64,000 nucleotides of DNA, taken from positions 2,976,001 to 3,040,000 of the forward strand of contig NZ_CP043178.1 in assembly GCF_014217545.1 (NCBI RefSeq), given 5' to 3'. The stretch is from Pseudarthrobacter sp. NBSH8 (lineage in GTDB: Bacteria > Actinomycetota > Actinomycetes > Actinomycetales > Micrococcaceae). Both the position numbers and the translations under genes were made by a program. Under the pieces are notes generated by a model that searched no databases, was not told the DNA's origin, and was given only the letters and a program-made list of their open reading frames with translations. Every line of letters begins with the position of its first letter. The stretch's first letter is position 1. Of the stretch, positions 11,294 through 20,194 are shown in pieces.

Positions 11294-12163
11294 ATGTGCC
11301 ACGACTGCGTGGCCGGAGGCCCCTCGGGGGCCAGCCGCCGCTCCTTTACCCGCTTCCTCGCCGCCGGAGCGGGGCTGACCGTCCTGGCAGCCTGCACGCC
11401 GGAGGCACCGGCCGGGGTGCCGCCGTCGTCGTCCTCCGCTGCCCCGGCGGTGACCTCCCAGGTCCCATCCCCGGTCGCGGCCCCTTCGGTGGAAAGCACG
11501 ACGGCGGCAGTTGAGCCGCCGCCGCAGGCTCCCGTGCCGCCGTCGGCAACTCTCCCCCGTCAGTTCTCGCTGACGGACCCGGCCAGTCCGTGGCTCGTGG
11601 TCAACAAACACCGTCCGCTGTCGCCGGCGGACTACGTTCCGGCGGATCTCGTCCACCCCAACGTCCGGCTGGCTGTTTCCGGGGAGGCTGCTCTGCTGAA
11701 CAGCACAACGGCGGTTGCCGCGGAAGCGATGTTCGCCGCCGCCGCGCACGACGGCGTGAGCATAACGCTGGCGAGCGGTTACCGTTCGTACGGCACCCAG
11801 GTGGCCACGTACAACGGCTATGTGGCCACCCGAGGCCAGGCCGATGCCGACACCGCCAGCGCAAGGCCCGGCTACTCGGAGCACCAGAGCGGCTGGTCCT
11901 TTGACATCGGCGACGGCGGCGGGGCATGCGGCTTCCAGCCGTGCTTCGCGGACCAGCCCGCGGCGGTGTGGGCGAAGGCGAACGGCCACCGCTTCGGTTT
12001 TGTGGTGCGGTACCCGTGGATGTTCCACCCGATCACCGGCTACTACTACGAGCCGTGGCACCTGCGGTACCTCGGCGTGGAGGCCGCCACGGACATGGCG
12101 GCCCGGGGCATCAGCACTGCGGAGGAGTACTTCGGGGTGGATGCGGCGCCGGCGTACGCCTGA
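11294..12163 (+). CDS. D-alanyl-D-alanine carboxypeptidase, M15B family lipoprotein
   Basis: Zinc peptidase that probably trims peptidoglycan stem peptides outside the membrane. The 289 residues start with SRRSFTRFLAAGAGL and a lipobox LAAC near residue 36, so it looks like a Tat-exported lipoprotein. A Pro/Ser/Ala-rich linker (to about residue 90) precedes a VanY-like domain with GYRSYGTQVATY, the zinc motif SEHQSGWSFDIGDG and WHLRYLG. The start 5 bases after coaA suggests cotranscription. The substrate (D,D or L,D) cannot be settled from sequence. Confidence 0.9.
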   Translation: MCHDCVAGGPSGASRRSFTRFLAAGAGLTVLAACTPEAPAGVPPSSSSAAPAVTSQVPSPVAAPSVESTTAAVEPPPQAPVPPSATLPRQFSLTDPASPWLVVNKHRPLSPADYVPADLVHPNVRLAVSGEAALLNSTTAVAAEAMFAAAAHDGVSITLASGYRSYGTQVATYNGYVATRGQADADTASARPGYSEHQSGWSFDIGDGGGACGFQPCFADQPAAVWAKANGHRFGFVVRYPWMFHPITGYYYEPWHLRYLGVEAATDMAARGISTAEEYFGVDAAPAYA

Positions 12164-12215
12164 CCACCGTGCTGGTGTGTTGCAGGGGCGTCATCCCCTG
12201 TTAACGGCGATGCGC

Positions 12216-12221
12216 TAGCTT
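12216..12221 (+). promoter_or_regulatory. Possible -10 box for a leaderless mscL mRNA
   Basis: TAGCTT (TANNNT) ends 7 bases before the mscL ATG, and no Shine-Dalgarno sequence lies between. That spacing is typical of actinobacterial leaderless transcripts. No good -35 box is visible. Confidence 0.3.
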
Positions 12222-12228
12222 GGTACTC

Positions 12229-12618
12229 ATGCTGACAGGATTCAAGAATTTCATTATGAAGGGCAATGTTGTTGACCTTGCCGTAGCCGTTGTGATGGGT
12301 GCCGCATTCAGCTCCGTCGTGACCTCTATCGTCCAGGGCCTGCTGACGCCCCTGATCGGACGTCTGTTCAGTGCCAAGGGCGTTGAAGAGATGCAGTGGG
12401 AGGGATTCATGTATGGGTCCGTCATCTCCTCCATCATTTCTTTCGTGCTGGTGGCCGCCTCCATCTACTTCGTGGTGGTACTTCCCATGAACCACATGAT
12501 CGAGCTCCGTAACCGCAAGCTGGGAATCAACAAAGCTGTCAAGGAAGAGGCTGCGGAAGATCCGCAGATCGCGCTTCTGACCGAAATCCGGGACTCGCTG
12601 CAAAGCCGAACCCCCTAA
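12229..12618 (+). CDS. mscL: Large-conductance mechanosensitive channel
   Basis: Homopentameric membrane channel that opens under turgor to release solutes in osmotic downshock. The 129 residues begin MLTGFKNFIMKGNVVDLAVAV, with the conserved N-terminal helix and first transmembrane segment. A periplasmic loop, a second transmembrane segment (about 62-85) and a charged C-terminal helix bundle follow. I prefer the ATG at 12229 over the in-frame TTG at 12220 because family members start at this Met. Confidence 0.95.
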   Translation: MLTGFKNFIMKGNVVDLAVAVVMGAAFSSVVTSIVQGLLTPLIGRLFSAKGVEEMQWEGFMYGSVISSIISFVLVAASIYFVVVLPMNHMIELRNRKLGINKAVKEEAAEDPQIALLTEIRDSLQSRTP

Positions 12619-12634
12619 CTTCACGGCAACCATC

Positions 12635-12666
12635 TGTGGCCCGCTTCCTGAGGGAGGCGGGCCACA
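12635..12666. terminator. Intrinsic terminator between convergent mscL and glmM
   Basis: A 14-bp stem with one G-U pair (arms 12635-12648 and 12653-12666, TGTGGCCCGC core) and a TGAG loop is followed on the plus strand by CTTTGTTGTCTTG. It lies between the mscL stop and the glmM stop, so it may serve both. Confidence 0.75.
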
Positions 12667-12696
12667 CTTTGTTGTCTTGGATCAGTTGCTCAGCGG

Positions 12697-14058
12697 TCAG
12701 TCGGTGACCAGCTCGAGCGCGAGTTCTGTGCGGACCACGTGGACGAGACGCTCGGCGATGGCCTCAGCCGTCGCTTCATCGGCAGCTTCCACCATGACGC
12801 GCACTACAGGCTCAGTTCCAGACGGACGGAGCAGGACGCGTCCGGTGTCGCCCAGTTCAGCTTCGGCCTGGGCCACGGCCGCTGCGAGCACCTCGGAGCT
12901 GTGCACGCGGCTGCGGTCCACGCCCTTGACGTTGATAAGTACCTGCGGGAGCTTGGTCATCACGGTGGCCAACTCCTTGAGCGGCTTGCCCGTCAGGGCG
13001 ATCTGCGCGGCAATCTGAAGCCCGGTGAGGACGCCGTCGCCTGTGGTGGCGTAGTCAGCGAAGATCACGTGGCCGGACTGCTCCCCGCCGAGGTTGAAGC
13101 CGCCGTCGCGCATACCCTCCAGAACGTAGCGGTCCCCCACTGCCGTTTCGCGGATGCTGATGCCTGCCTCGCGGAGGGCAATCTTGAGGCCGAGGTTGCT
13201 CATGACGGTAGCCACCAGGACGTCGTCGGTGAGCTTGCCCGAGGCTTTGAGAGCGACGGCCAGGATCGCCATGATCTGGTCACCGTCCACTTCGGTGCCT
13301 TCGTGGTCGACGGCGAGGCAGCGGTCGGCGTCGCCGTCGTGGGCGATGCCGAGGTCGGCTCCGTGCTTCAGCACGGCGGCTTTGAGCGGACCGAGATGGG
13401 TGGAGCCCACGCCGTCGTTGATGTTGTGGCCGTCCGGCTCGGCGCCGATCACGATGACGTCGGCGCCGGCGTCCTTGAAGACCTGGGGTGAGCAGCCGCT
13501 GGCGGCGCCGTGGGCGCAGTCCAGCACTACCTTCAGCCCGTCCAGGCGGTGCGGGAGGGTGCCCAGGAGGTGCACGATGTAGCGGTCCTCGGCGTCGGAG
13601 AAGCGCTGGATCCTGCCGACATCACTGCCGACGGGCCGTTGGGGCGCCCTGCTCATCTGTTCCTCGATGGCGTTCTCGACATCGTCGGGGAGCTTCCGGC
13701 CACCGCGGGCGAAGAACTTGATCCCGTTGTCCGGAGCAGGATTGTGGGAAGCCGAGATCATGACACCGAAGTCGGCGTCGAGGTCTGCCACCAGGTACGC
13801 CGCAGCGGGAGTGGGAAGGACACCGGCGTCGTAGACGTCAATACCGGAGCTGGAGAGCCCTGCCTCCACGGCGGCGGCGATGAATTCCCCGCTGGCGCGG
13901 GGGTCGCGCGCCACCACGGCGCGGGGCCGGGTGCCGTTGGTATTGCGGTCATGACCAAGCACGACGGCGGCCGCCTGGGCCAGGTTCATCGCCAGCTCGG
14001 CAGTCAACAGGCCGTTAGCCAGGCCCCGGACACCATCTGTTCCAAATAATCTAGACAT
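12697..14058 (-). CDS. glmM: Phosphoglucosamine mutase
   Basis: Interconverts GlcN-6-P and GlcN-1-P after GlmS. The 453 residues begin [15 protein letters not shown], the family N-terminus, so the ATG at 14058 is preferred although the frame is open to 14169. The phosphoserine loop is [13 protein letters not shown] (Ser near 105), the Mg loop is DGDADRC, the sugar-binding loop is GGEQSGH, and the phosphate-binding loop is [14 protein letters not shown] near the end. It lies downstream of rpsI on the same strand but is separated from it by a terminator. Confidence 0.97.
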   Translation of the reverse strand: MSRLFGTDGVRGLANGLLTAELAMNLAQAAAVVLGHDRNTNGTRPRAVVARDPRASGEFIAAAVEAGLSSSGIDVYDAGVLPTPAAAYLVADLDADFGVMISASHNPAPDNGIKFFARGGRKLPDDVENAIEEQMSRAPQRPVGSDVGRIQRFSDAEDRYIVHLLGTLPHRLDGLKVVLDCAHGAASGCSPQVFKDAGADVIVIGAEPDGHNINDGVGSTHLGPLKAAVLKHGADLGIAHDGDADRCLAVDHEGTEVDGDQIMAILAVALKASGKLTDDVLVATVMSNLGLKIALREAGISIRETAVGDRYVLEGMRDGGFNLGGEQSGHVIFADYATTGDGVLTGLQIAAQIALTGKPLKELATVMTKLPQVLINVKGVDRSRVHSSEVLAAAVAQAEAELGDTGRVLLRPSGTEPVVRVMVEAADEATAEAIAERLVHVVRTELALELVTD

Positions 14059-14149
14059 CGTGGACAAGTCTAGAGGATGGACACGCGGGGCTTTGAACCG
14101 GCTGGTCAGGGTGACGCCGTCTTTGCTTTGCGGGAGCACAACATTAAGG

Positions 14150-14188
14150 GCAAAAGCCCGCCCCACCAACAGTGGGACGGGCTTCTGC
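14150..14188 (-). terminator. Intrinsic terminator of the rplM-rpsI operon
   Basis: An inverted repeat (arms 14150-14166 and 14172-14188, AAGCCCG/CGGGCTT core, two mismatches) begins 11 bases after the rpsI stop. On the minus strand it leads into CGGGCTTTTGCCC, a short T-run. Confidence 0.75.
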
Positions 14189-14198
14189 GTAAGCGGGT

Positions 14199-14705
14199 TT
14201 AGCGCTTGGAGTACTGCTGAGCCTTACGGGCCTTCTTGAGACCGGCCTTCTTACGCTCGATGACGCGTGCGTCACGACGCAGGTAACCGGCCTTCTTCAG
14301 GGTGGCGCGGTTGTTCTCGGTGTCGATCTCGTTCAATGAACGGGCGATGCCGAGGCGCAGGGCGCCGGCCTGGCCGGAGATGCCACCACCGTGGATGCGG
14401 GCAATGACGTCGTACGCGCCATCAAGATCGAGGATCTTGAAGGGCTCGTTGACGTCCTGCTGGTGCAGCTTGTTCGGGAAGTAGTTATCCAGCGCGCGGC
14501 CGTTGATGGTCCACTTGCCGGTGCCGGGGACGATGCGCACGCGGGCAACAGCTTCCTTGCGGCGGCCAACTGCGGCGCCGGCGACGGTCAGTGCCGGGCG
14601 CTCCTTCTTGGGCGCTTCTGCTTCTGCAGGACCGCTCTCCGAGGTGTAGCTGGTCGGGTTTTCCTCAGCCACAACGGCCTCGGTGGTCTCTTCGTTCTGA
14701 GCCAC
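14199..14705 (-). CDS. rpsI: 30S ribosomal protein S9
   Basis: Small-subunit protein whose basic C-terminus reaches the P-site tRNA. The 168 residues contain the core [40 protein letters not shown] and the ending [17 protein letters not shown]. The first 45 or so residues are an acidic Glu/Ala/Ser/Thr extension seen in actinobacterial S9. The GTG start has an AAGGAGA ribosome site 7 bases upstream. It is the second gene of the rplM-rpsI pair. Confidence 0.97.
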   Translation of the reverse strand: MAQNEETTEAVVAEENPTSYTSESGPAEAEAPKKERPALTVAGAAVGRRKEAVARVRIVPGTGKWTINGRALDNYFPNKLHQQDVNEPFKILDLDGAYDVIARIHGGGISGQAGALRLGIARSLNEIDTENNRATLKKAGYLRRDARVIERKKAGLKKARKAQQYSKR

Positions 14706-14743
14706 GATTCTCCTTGTATAGATAAGTTGTTTGGTGGCCAGGA

Positions 14744-15187
14744 CTACTGGGCGACCTGGGAAATTTCGAACGTCTTGGGCTGCTGGGCGGCGTGCGGGTG
14801 CTCTGCACCGCGGTACACCTTCAGTTTGCCCAGCTGCTGTGCAGCGAGGGAGTTCTTAGGGAGCATGCCCTTGATGGCCTTCTCAACGGCGCGGACCGGG
14901 TTGGATTCCAGGAGTTCCGCGTAGTTGACGGAGGTCAGGCCGCCCGGGTAGCCGGAGTGGCGGTATGCGCGCTTCTGCTCCAGCTTGGCGCCGGTCAGGG
15001 CAACCTTCTCAGCGTTGATGATGATGACGAAGTCGCCCATGTCCATGTGGGACGCAAAGGTGGCCTTGTGCTTGCCGCGCAGCAGGATTGCGGTCTGGCT
15101 CGCAAGACGACCAAGGACAACGTCTGTGGCGTCAATGACGTGCCACTGGCGGTTGATATCGCCGGGCTTCGGGGTGTACGTACGCAC
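14744..15187 (-). CDS. rplM: 50S ribosomal protein L13
   Basis: Early-assembly large-subunit protein. From the GTG at 15187 it is 147 residues, the usual actinobacterial length. It starts [19 protein letters not shown] and contains [26 protein letters not shown] and [19 protein letters not shown]. The frame is open to a GTG at 15232, but family alignment from memory and an ACGAGG ribosome site before 15187 favour the shorter form. It is followed by rpsI. Confidence 0.93.
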   Translation of the reverse strand: MRTYTPKPGDINRQWHVIDATDVVLGRLASQTAILLRGKHKATFASHMDMGDFVIIINAEKVALTGAKLEQKRAYRHSGYPGGLTSVNYAELLESNPVRAVEKAIKGMLPKNSLAAQQLGKLKVYRGAEHPHAAQQPKTFEISQVAQ

Positions 15188-15483
15188 GGTTTTTGCCTCG
15201 TTCTTGTTCTGGCGTTCTTGTTTAGGTGTCACTCAAGCGTGTGCACCTACTATCTATGCGCTACCGGAACAGAGGTGAGGGCTCTATGTAACCAGTAATC
15301 CTGAGGTCCCGAATGTGCTCGTTGAGTAGTCATCCTGCAACCGGATTCTCAAGCGGGCACGCATCATCGAGAAAGGACACGCACAACGACTACCAATGTT
15401 AGCTTGAACCTGGCCTCAGGGTCAAAATGGGGTAGCCGGACACCCATGAGTAATTCCGCCGGCCCGACATAACAGGGGATGCA
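15188..15483. other. Divergent intergenic region, rplM / prepilin peptidase
   Basis: These 296 bases hold the divergent promoters for the rplM-rpsI operon and for the Tad gene block. I find no convincing coding sequence, tRNA or terminator, and no -35/-10 pair good enough to name. Confidence 0.5.
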
Positions 15484-16149
15484 GTGACTACTTGGGGCGA
15501 CCCTGGCTTAGCAGAACCACTTCTTGTGGCCGTCATCGGCCTGATAGGACTCATCGCCTCACCGTTGGCTGAGCTGCTCATCGCTGAGATGCTCCCCCGT
15601 GTCGGCCCGATGCCCGGTTGGGGAGCAAGGATCACGACGGCGGCGATCACCGGAGCCCTCAGCGGAGCCTTCGCACTCCGTTTCGGCGCCGACCCCGCAC
15701 TGCCGGCCTTTGTACTTTTCGTCATTTTGGGTGTGCAACTGGCTCGAATTGACATCTCGCTGCACTTGCTGCCGGATCCGCTGGTTCTTTTGCTGCTAAC
15801 AGGATGCCTTTTCTTACTTCTAGGGGCCGCCTTGAGCGGGGGACCCTGGTCCAGCCTCGCTCGCGCACTGTCCGGGACCGCAATTCTTTTCGTCATTTAC
15901 CTGGCTCTGGCGTTAATTTCACCAGCAGGCCTGGGAATGGGCGACGTTAAGCTCGCCGCACCCGTAGGCCTCTACTTGGGGTACCTAGGCTGGAGCCAAC
16001 TCCTTTATGGCGGACTGCTGGGGTTCGTTCTCAATGGCATTGTCACTGTTGTAGTGGTAGCGCGAAAGCGCAAAGAACGTACAGCAGAGGTGGCTCATGG
16101 GCCGTCAATGATCGGCGCCGCCGTGGGTATCGGGCTTTTGTTTTCCTAG
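15484..16149 (+). CDS. Prepilin peptidase (A24 family, CpaA/TadV-like)
   Basis: Polytopic aspartic peptidase expected to remove the leader of the Flp pilins and pseudopilins encoded downstream. The 221 residues are mostly hydrophobic, with six or seven predicted membrane segments. The first Asp lies in ARIDISLHLLPDPL, the second in GLGMGDVKLAAP, the hallmark GxGD. There is no N-terminal methyltransferase domain, as usual for Tad-type enzymes. The start is a GTG. It precedes two complete Tad loci and is the only prepilin peptidase in the window, so both loci probably depend on it. Confidence 0.88.
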   Translation: MTTWGDPGLAEPLLVAVIGLIGLIASPLAELLIAEMLPRVGPMPGWGARITTAAITGALSGAFALRFGADPALPAFVLFVILGVQLARIDISLHLLPDPLVLLLLTGCLFLLLGAALSGGPWSSLARALSGTAILFVIYLALALISPAGLGMGDVKLAAPVGLYLGYLGWSQLLYGGLLGFVLNGIVTVVVVARKRKERTAEVAHGPSMIGAAVGIGLLFS

Positions 16150-16419
16150 TCCTGGAATCGGACACGACCGCAAGGCCAGGCTGCCCAGAGCAGCAATCCA
16201 AGTAGCAGCGCCTCCAAACGTCTGAGTAGTCGCGTACGGTTCCGAGTACGCGCTGAAAATACCAGGAAAAAAGTCGAGTACTACTACGCATTGTTGCGCT
16301 GAACGTCCGAATGCCAATCTCGTCTTAGCGAAGTCCAGCAAGCGCTAAGAAGTATGGGGCAGCTGGAAATTCGTTGAAATCAATTCACATCAAATTTCAC
16401 CGAATCTAAGGAAAATAAA
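16150..16419 (+). promoter_or_regulatory. Upstream region of the first Flp pilin gene
   Basis: These 270 noncoding bases are noticeably richer in A+T than the rest. They contain an 8-bp inverted repeat TCTTAGCG/CGCTAAGA (16323-16330 and 16343-16350) and an AAGGAAA ribosome site 6 to 12 bases before the pilin ATG. They presumably hold the pilin promoter, but no clear -35/-10 pair could be assigned. Confidence 0.45.
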
Positions 16420-16611
16420 ATGACTTCTCTCATGGTCTCAATGACTGCTTTCATCGCCGGCATCAAGGATCGCCTCGCTTCCGAAAAGGGCGCGACGATG
16501 GTTGAGTACGGCATCATGGTGGCTCTAATCGCGGTCATCGTCCTCGCAGCCGTCGGTCCGCTCGGCATCGCCATTCGCGATATGTTCGCCGGCATCACCG
16601 GCCAGCTGTAA
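16420..16611 (+). CDS. flp: Flp-type major pilin, locus 1
   Basis: Major subunit of an Flp/Tad pilus. The 63 residues comprise a 24-residue leader ending EKG, then ATMVEYGIMVALIAVIVLAA. Glu and Tyr at mature positions 5 and 6 are the Flp signature, followed by one hydrophobic helix. Cleavage after Gly24 would leave 39 residues. The second pilin (23779) has a leader of exactly the same length. A hairpin separates it from tadE, which fits pilin overproduction relative to the machinery genes. Confidence 0.92.
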   Translation: MTSLMVSMTAFIAGIKDRLASEKGATMVEYGIMVALIAVIVLAAVGPLGIAIRDMFAGITGQL

Positions 16612-16623
16612 ACCAAAAGCCTC

Positions 16624-16666
16624 GTTGGCCGGCTCTGCTAGCTCTTTGGCTCCAGGGTCGGCCAAC
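16624..16666 (+). promoter_or_regulatory. Inverted repeat between flp and tadE, locus 1
   Basis: GTTGGCCG (16624-16631) and CGGCCAAC (16659-16666) form an 8-bp stem with a 27-base loop, followed by TCCTTTTG. It is placed where a leaky terminator or processing hairpin would separate abundant pilin mRNA from the rest of the locus. Confidence 0.4.
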
Positions 16667-16729
16667 TCCTTTTGAAGCCAAAGGGAGCTCAGAACTCTAT
16701 TTAGTGGCATCGGGCCCGGGGAGACGGTT

Positions 16730-17137
16730 GTGAAACCGAAACAGAAAGAACGCGGTGCGGTAGCCGTGGAAATGGCTATGATTTTGCCGCTACTGCTTCT
16801 CATAGTTATGGGAACCATCGAGTTCGGCCGGGTTCTCAATGTCCAAATCTCCATGACGCAGGCAGCACGTGAAGGCGCGCGATACGCAGCCATTCATTAC
16901 AAGGACTCGAACTTGGATGTAAGAGCAGCGACGCTCGCTGCAGCGCCGTCACTCTCGGGTCTGCCCGTCGGGGTTACCCACAATGCTGGCAGCTGTACTA
17001 GTGGCGCCAACGTCACAGTCACGACCAAGGTGTCGCTGCCTTCACTCTCCGGCTTTCTGGACGCCGGCTTTTTTGGGTCTCCTGGGATGTTTCCCATGAC
17101 CCTCACCGGAAAAGGAGTCATGAGATGCGGCGGTTAG
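16730..17137 (+). CDS. tadE: TadE-like minor pilin, locus 1
   Basis: Membrane-anchored pseudopilin of the Tad system. The 135 residues start with a short basic leader, then ERGAVAVEMAMILPLLLLIV, a prepilin-like Gly|Ala site with Glu at +5, followed by EFGRVLNVQISMTQAAREGARYAA, characteristic of TadE. The soluble domain is small and ends MTLTGKGVMRCGG. The GTG start has a GGGGAG ribosome site. Its 3' end overlaps tadG by 13 bases, the same overlap as in locus 2. Confidence 0.88.
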   Translation: MKPKQKERGAVAVEMAMILPLLLLIVMGTIEFGRVLNVQISMTQAAREGARYAAIHYKDSNLDVRAATLAAAPSLSGLPVGVTHNAGSCTSGANVTVTTKVSLPSLSGFLDAGFFGSPGMFPMTLTGKGVMRCGG

Positions 17138-18165
17138 ATCAGGTTCGGGCTCAAAACGAGCATGTAGTGAAGGCTGAAAATTCCCAGCGGGGCGCCGCGA
17201 GCGTTATCGTGGCCATTCTTTTGGTGGTCCTCCTGGGCTTCTCTGCGTTGGCCGTCGATGTGGGTGCCATGTACGCGGAGAAAGCCCAGCTGCAAAACGG
17301 CGCGGATTCCGCCGCCCTGGCTGTGGCGAACCAATGCGCCAAGGGCGCTTGTGGCAACAGCACTGCGACAGGGCAGCTGTTTGCCAACAGCAACGCCAAC
17401 GACGGCGCGAGCGGAGCCACCGTAACATTTCCCAGCGCCACCACCGTTCGAGTCGTAACCAAGGCCAGGGCAGCCGGCGCAACCGCGGACGGATTTTCCC
17501 TGTTCTTCGCCCGCGTAATGGGGTTCAACACCACCCAGATTGGCGCGACTGCCCAAGCCAAATGGGGGGCGCCTTCTGCAGCTACCACCCTGCCCTGGAC
17601 ATTCAGCGAGTGTGTTTTCAAGAAATACCTCAGCGCTACCCAACTCAATGAATTCAATTCGACCGGAACCTTCACGGGAAGTCCTACACCCACACACATT
17701 CTGCTCCGCTACGACACGAATGCCCCAGCGTACCCCGGCTGCGCCTCACAAAACGGCTACATGCCTGGTGGATTTGGTTGGCTGGATACGGACACAGGGT
17801 GCTCCACGGATGTCAATGTTGCAAACGCCGAAGTCGGCAGCAATCCGGGCAACGACCTACCCGCAGCTTGCCGCGATATGCCGGCCACCATAAAAGACTC
17901 ACCGGTCCTCATCCCTGTCTACACATCTGCCGTTCAGAACGGTCAGAAGACAACTTATACGCTCAAGGGCTTCCTAGCGTTCCAGGTTACCGGTTATAAA
18001 TTCGGCGGAGCCGTCCAAAGCCTCGACCCACTCGCCCCAGCCTGTAACGGCAACTGCCGCGGCATCCAGGGCTACTTCACCCGCTTTGTCTCCCTCCAGG
18101 AAGGGCTGACCACAACGAGCGGGACGCCCAACTACGGAGGCTCCGTAGTTTCACTCACTGAGTAG
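17125..18165 (+). CDS. tadG: TadG-like pilus assembly protein, locus 1
   Basis: A 346-residue envelope protein with one N-terminal membrane helix (QRGAASVIVAILLVVLLGFS) followed by VDVGAMYAEKAQLQNGADSAALA, the TadE/TadG family signature. The larger extracytoplasmic part has about ten cysteines, a PGGFGWL motif and a late GNCRGIQGYFTRFVSL segment, all conserved in the locus 2 copy (also 346 residues). The ATG lies within the 3' end of tadE, with AAAGGAG upstream. The exact role in pilus biogenesis is unknown. Confidence 0.82.
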   Translation: MRRLDQVRAQNEHVVKAENSQRGAASVIVAILLVVLLGFSALAVDVGAMYAEKAQLQNGADSAALAVANQCAKGACGNSTATGQLFANSNANDGASGATVTFPSATTVRVVTKARAAGATADGFSLFFARVMGFNTTQIGATAQAKWGAPSAATTLPWTFSECVFKKYLSATQLNEFNSTGTFTGSPTPTHILLRYDTNAPAYPGCASQNGYMPGGFGWLDTDTGCSTDVNVANAEVGSNPGNDLPAACRDMPATIKDSPVLIPVYTSAVQNGQKTTYTLKGFLAFQVTGYKFGGAVQSLDPLAPACNGNCRGIQGYFTRFVSLQEGLTTTSGTPNYGGSVVSLTE

Positions 18166-18218
18166 ACACTGGCCTTATCCGCCGAACCGATGTACACAAC
18201 TTTGGAAGGAGCAAGAAA

Positions 18219-18995
18219 GTGAAATCTCGCCTGCTGGGAGGCATTGCCGCACTATTGCTAGCAATCACCGGGACCATACTGCTGGCCGTTTACGTCCAGG
18301 CAGCCGATAGCAGGGCAGCCCAAGGGCTGAACCCTGTGAAAGTACTCGTCGCGAAGGAACACATTCCCGCCGGCACGAAAGTGGAGGATCTGGCCAGCAA
18401 GCTGAAGCTGGAGTCCCTGCCACAGTCAGCCGTACCGGCTGCCGCCCTGGAGAGCCTCGACGGCCACGCCGGCAAAGTCACATCCGCCAGCTTGGAGCCC
18501 GACGAACAGTTGCTGGCCGCCAAACTGTTGGATCCCAAGGAACTGGTTCCCGGGACTGTGCCGGTGCCGGATGGGCTGGAGGAAGTAACTTTCCTGCTGG
18601 CCCCGGAACGAATCCTGGGCGGCAGGCTCGAAGCCGGAGATGTCGTAACTGTTTACGGCTCTTTCAAGACTGAGGATGGAATTCCGGCTGACGCCAACGT
18701 GCCGGCGGAGGTCAAAGGTTGGAAGCAATCCACTGGTCTGCTCTTCCACGACGTTCTGGTGACAGCTGTCCAAAAGGCCGCCCCGGAAACAGCCAACTCG
18801 GGCTCTAATGGCTCCTCCGCCGATTCCGCGGTTGCCATGCCTAACGGCTCCGCTTTTGTCACCGTGGCAAGGAGCGATGCAGACGCCGCGAAAATGGTCT
18901 TTGGCGCTGAATTCGGAACACTGTGGCTCGCCAAGCAGACCGCCACGAGCACCAAATCGCAGCCTCCGGTCACTACCTTTGGTGGGCTGTACTGA
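18219..18995 (+). CDS. cpaB: CpaB/RcpC-type pilus assembly protein, locus 1
   Basis: A 258-residue protein with one N-terminal membrane helix (residues about 5-28), then a SAF domain with VKVLVAKEHIPAGTKVEDL and a following RcpC-like beta region (PDGLEEVTFLLAPERILGGRLEAGD). In Gram-negative Tad systems CpaB/RcpC works with the outer-membrane secretin; there is none here, so it presumably acts in the cell wall. The GTG start is preceded by GGAAGGAG. The stop overlaps the cpaE start as TGATG. Confidence 0.85.
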   Translation: MKSRLLGGIAALLLAITGTILLAVYVQAADSRAAQGLNPVKVLVAKEHIPAGTKVEDLASKLKLESLPQSAVPAAALESLDGHAGKVTSASLEPDEQLLAAKLLDPKELVPGTVPVPDGLEEVTFLLAPERILGGRLEAGDVVTVYGSFKTEDGIPADANVPAEVKGWKQSTGLLFHDVLVTAVQKAAPETANSGSNGSSADSAVAMPNGSAFVTVARSDADAAKMVFGAEFGTLWLAKQTATSTKSQPPVTTFGGLY

Positions 18996-20194
18996 TGAGC
19001 CGGTTTGTTGCTATCACCGGGGTCCGCGACTTCGAATCCCGGGTGCGCCAAGCAGTATCCACCGCGCTACATGGCGAGCTGCAAACCCTGTCCCCGGAGG
19101 TTTTGTTCGGGGGGCCCGATGATGTCTTGGGACAGCTCACCGGCGCAGCGCCAGAAGTGCTGATCCTCGGTCCTGGAGTCAACGCGGAAGATGCACTCAA
19201 GCTGGCAACAGTGTTTGATCTGCAATTCCCCGAGATCAGTCTGCTCCTTGTCGCAGAGCCAACACCCGAGCTCGTTCTTCGTGCGATGCATTCCGGGATC
19301 CGCGATGTGGTCACCCCTGAAATTGAGACAAACGAGCTTCGTGTTCTTTTGGAGCGTGCCTGCTTGGCATACGCCAGCCGCCGCCGAGGGATGGCACTGC
19401 CCACGGATCCTGGTCAAGAGCGGGGCCGCGTAATAGCCGTCATGTCGCCCAAAGGAGGTGTAGGTAAGACCACCGTTGCAACGAACCTGGCGATCGGTTT
19501 GGGCAAAGTGGCGCCGATGAGCGTGGTGATCGTTGATCTTGACCTGCAGTTTGGCGATGTTGCATCAGGATTGTTGCTCGAACCCGAGCATTCGATCACG
19601 GACGCCGTTCACGGAACAGCCTCGCAGGACTCGATGGTCCTCAAAGCGTTCTTGACCGTGCACCCCGCGGGAATCTATGCTCTCTGCGCCCCAAGGACCC
19701 CCGCGGAATCGGATTACATTACAGGGGAGCATGTGAGCCGGCTCCTTGACCAGTTGGCAAGCGAATTCAAATACGTCATTGTGGACACCGCGCCGGGCCT
19801 GGGCGAGCACGTGCTGGCAACGTTGGAGCGGGCTACCGATGGGGTGTGGGTGTGCGGCATGGACGTTCCGAGCGTGCGCGGGTTGCACAAGTGCTTCGGG
19901 GTTCTGAGGGAGCTGCAATTACTGCCGCAGGGCCGTCATACAATCCTTAATTTCGCGGACCGTAAAAGCGGACTGTCGGTCCAGGACGTAGAGGCCACCA
20001 TAGGAGTCCCCGTGGACGCAATAATTCCACGGTCAAGGACCCTGCCCTTCTCCACCAACCGGGGCGTACCCGTCCTCCAAGCATCCACCAGGGATGCGGC
20101 TTCGAAGGGGCTGAAAAAACTAGTGGACCGGTTCGACCCAGAGTGGGTAGCTTCCTCTCGCAATAAATTGCACCGAAGGGTGGTTGTGTCATGA
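18995..20194 (+). CDS. cpaE: CpaE/TadZ-like ATPase with pseudoreceiver, locus 1
   Basis: A 399-residue protein expected to localise the Tad machinery. Residues about 1-130 resemble a response-regulator receiver, but the phosphoacceptor position reads VLILGPGV with no Asp, so it is a pseudoreceiver. A MinD/ParA-type ATPase follows, with deviant Walker [11 protein letters not shown] and [15 protein letters not shown], and ends KLHRRVVVS. The ATG at 18995 overlaps the cpaB stop; its own stop overlaps cpaF as ATGA. It aligns along its whole length with the locus 2 copy. Confidence 0.88.
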   Translation: MSRFVAITGVRDFESRVRQAVSTALHGELQTLSPEVLFGGPDDVLGQLTGAAPEVLILGPGVNAEDALKLATVFDLQFPEISLLLVAEPTPELVLRAMHSGIRDVVTPEIETNELRVLLERACLAYASRRRGMALPTDPGQERGRVIAVMSPKGGVGKTTVATNLAIGLGKVAPMSVVIVDLDLQFGDVASGLLLEPEHSITDAVHGTASQDSMVLKAFLTVHPAGIYALCAPRTPAESDYITGEHVSRLLDQLASEFKYVIVDTAPGLGEHVLATLERATDGVWVCGMDVPSVRGLHKCFGVLRELQLLPQGRHTILNFADRKSGLSVQDVEATIGVPVDAIIPRSRTLPFSTNRGVPVLQASTRDAASKGLKKLVDRFDPEWVASSRNKLHRRVVVS

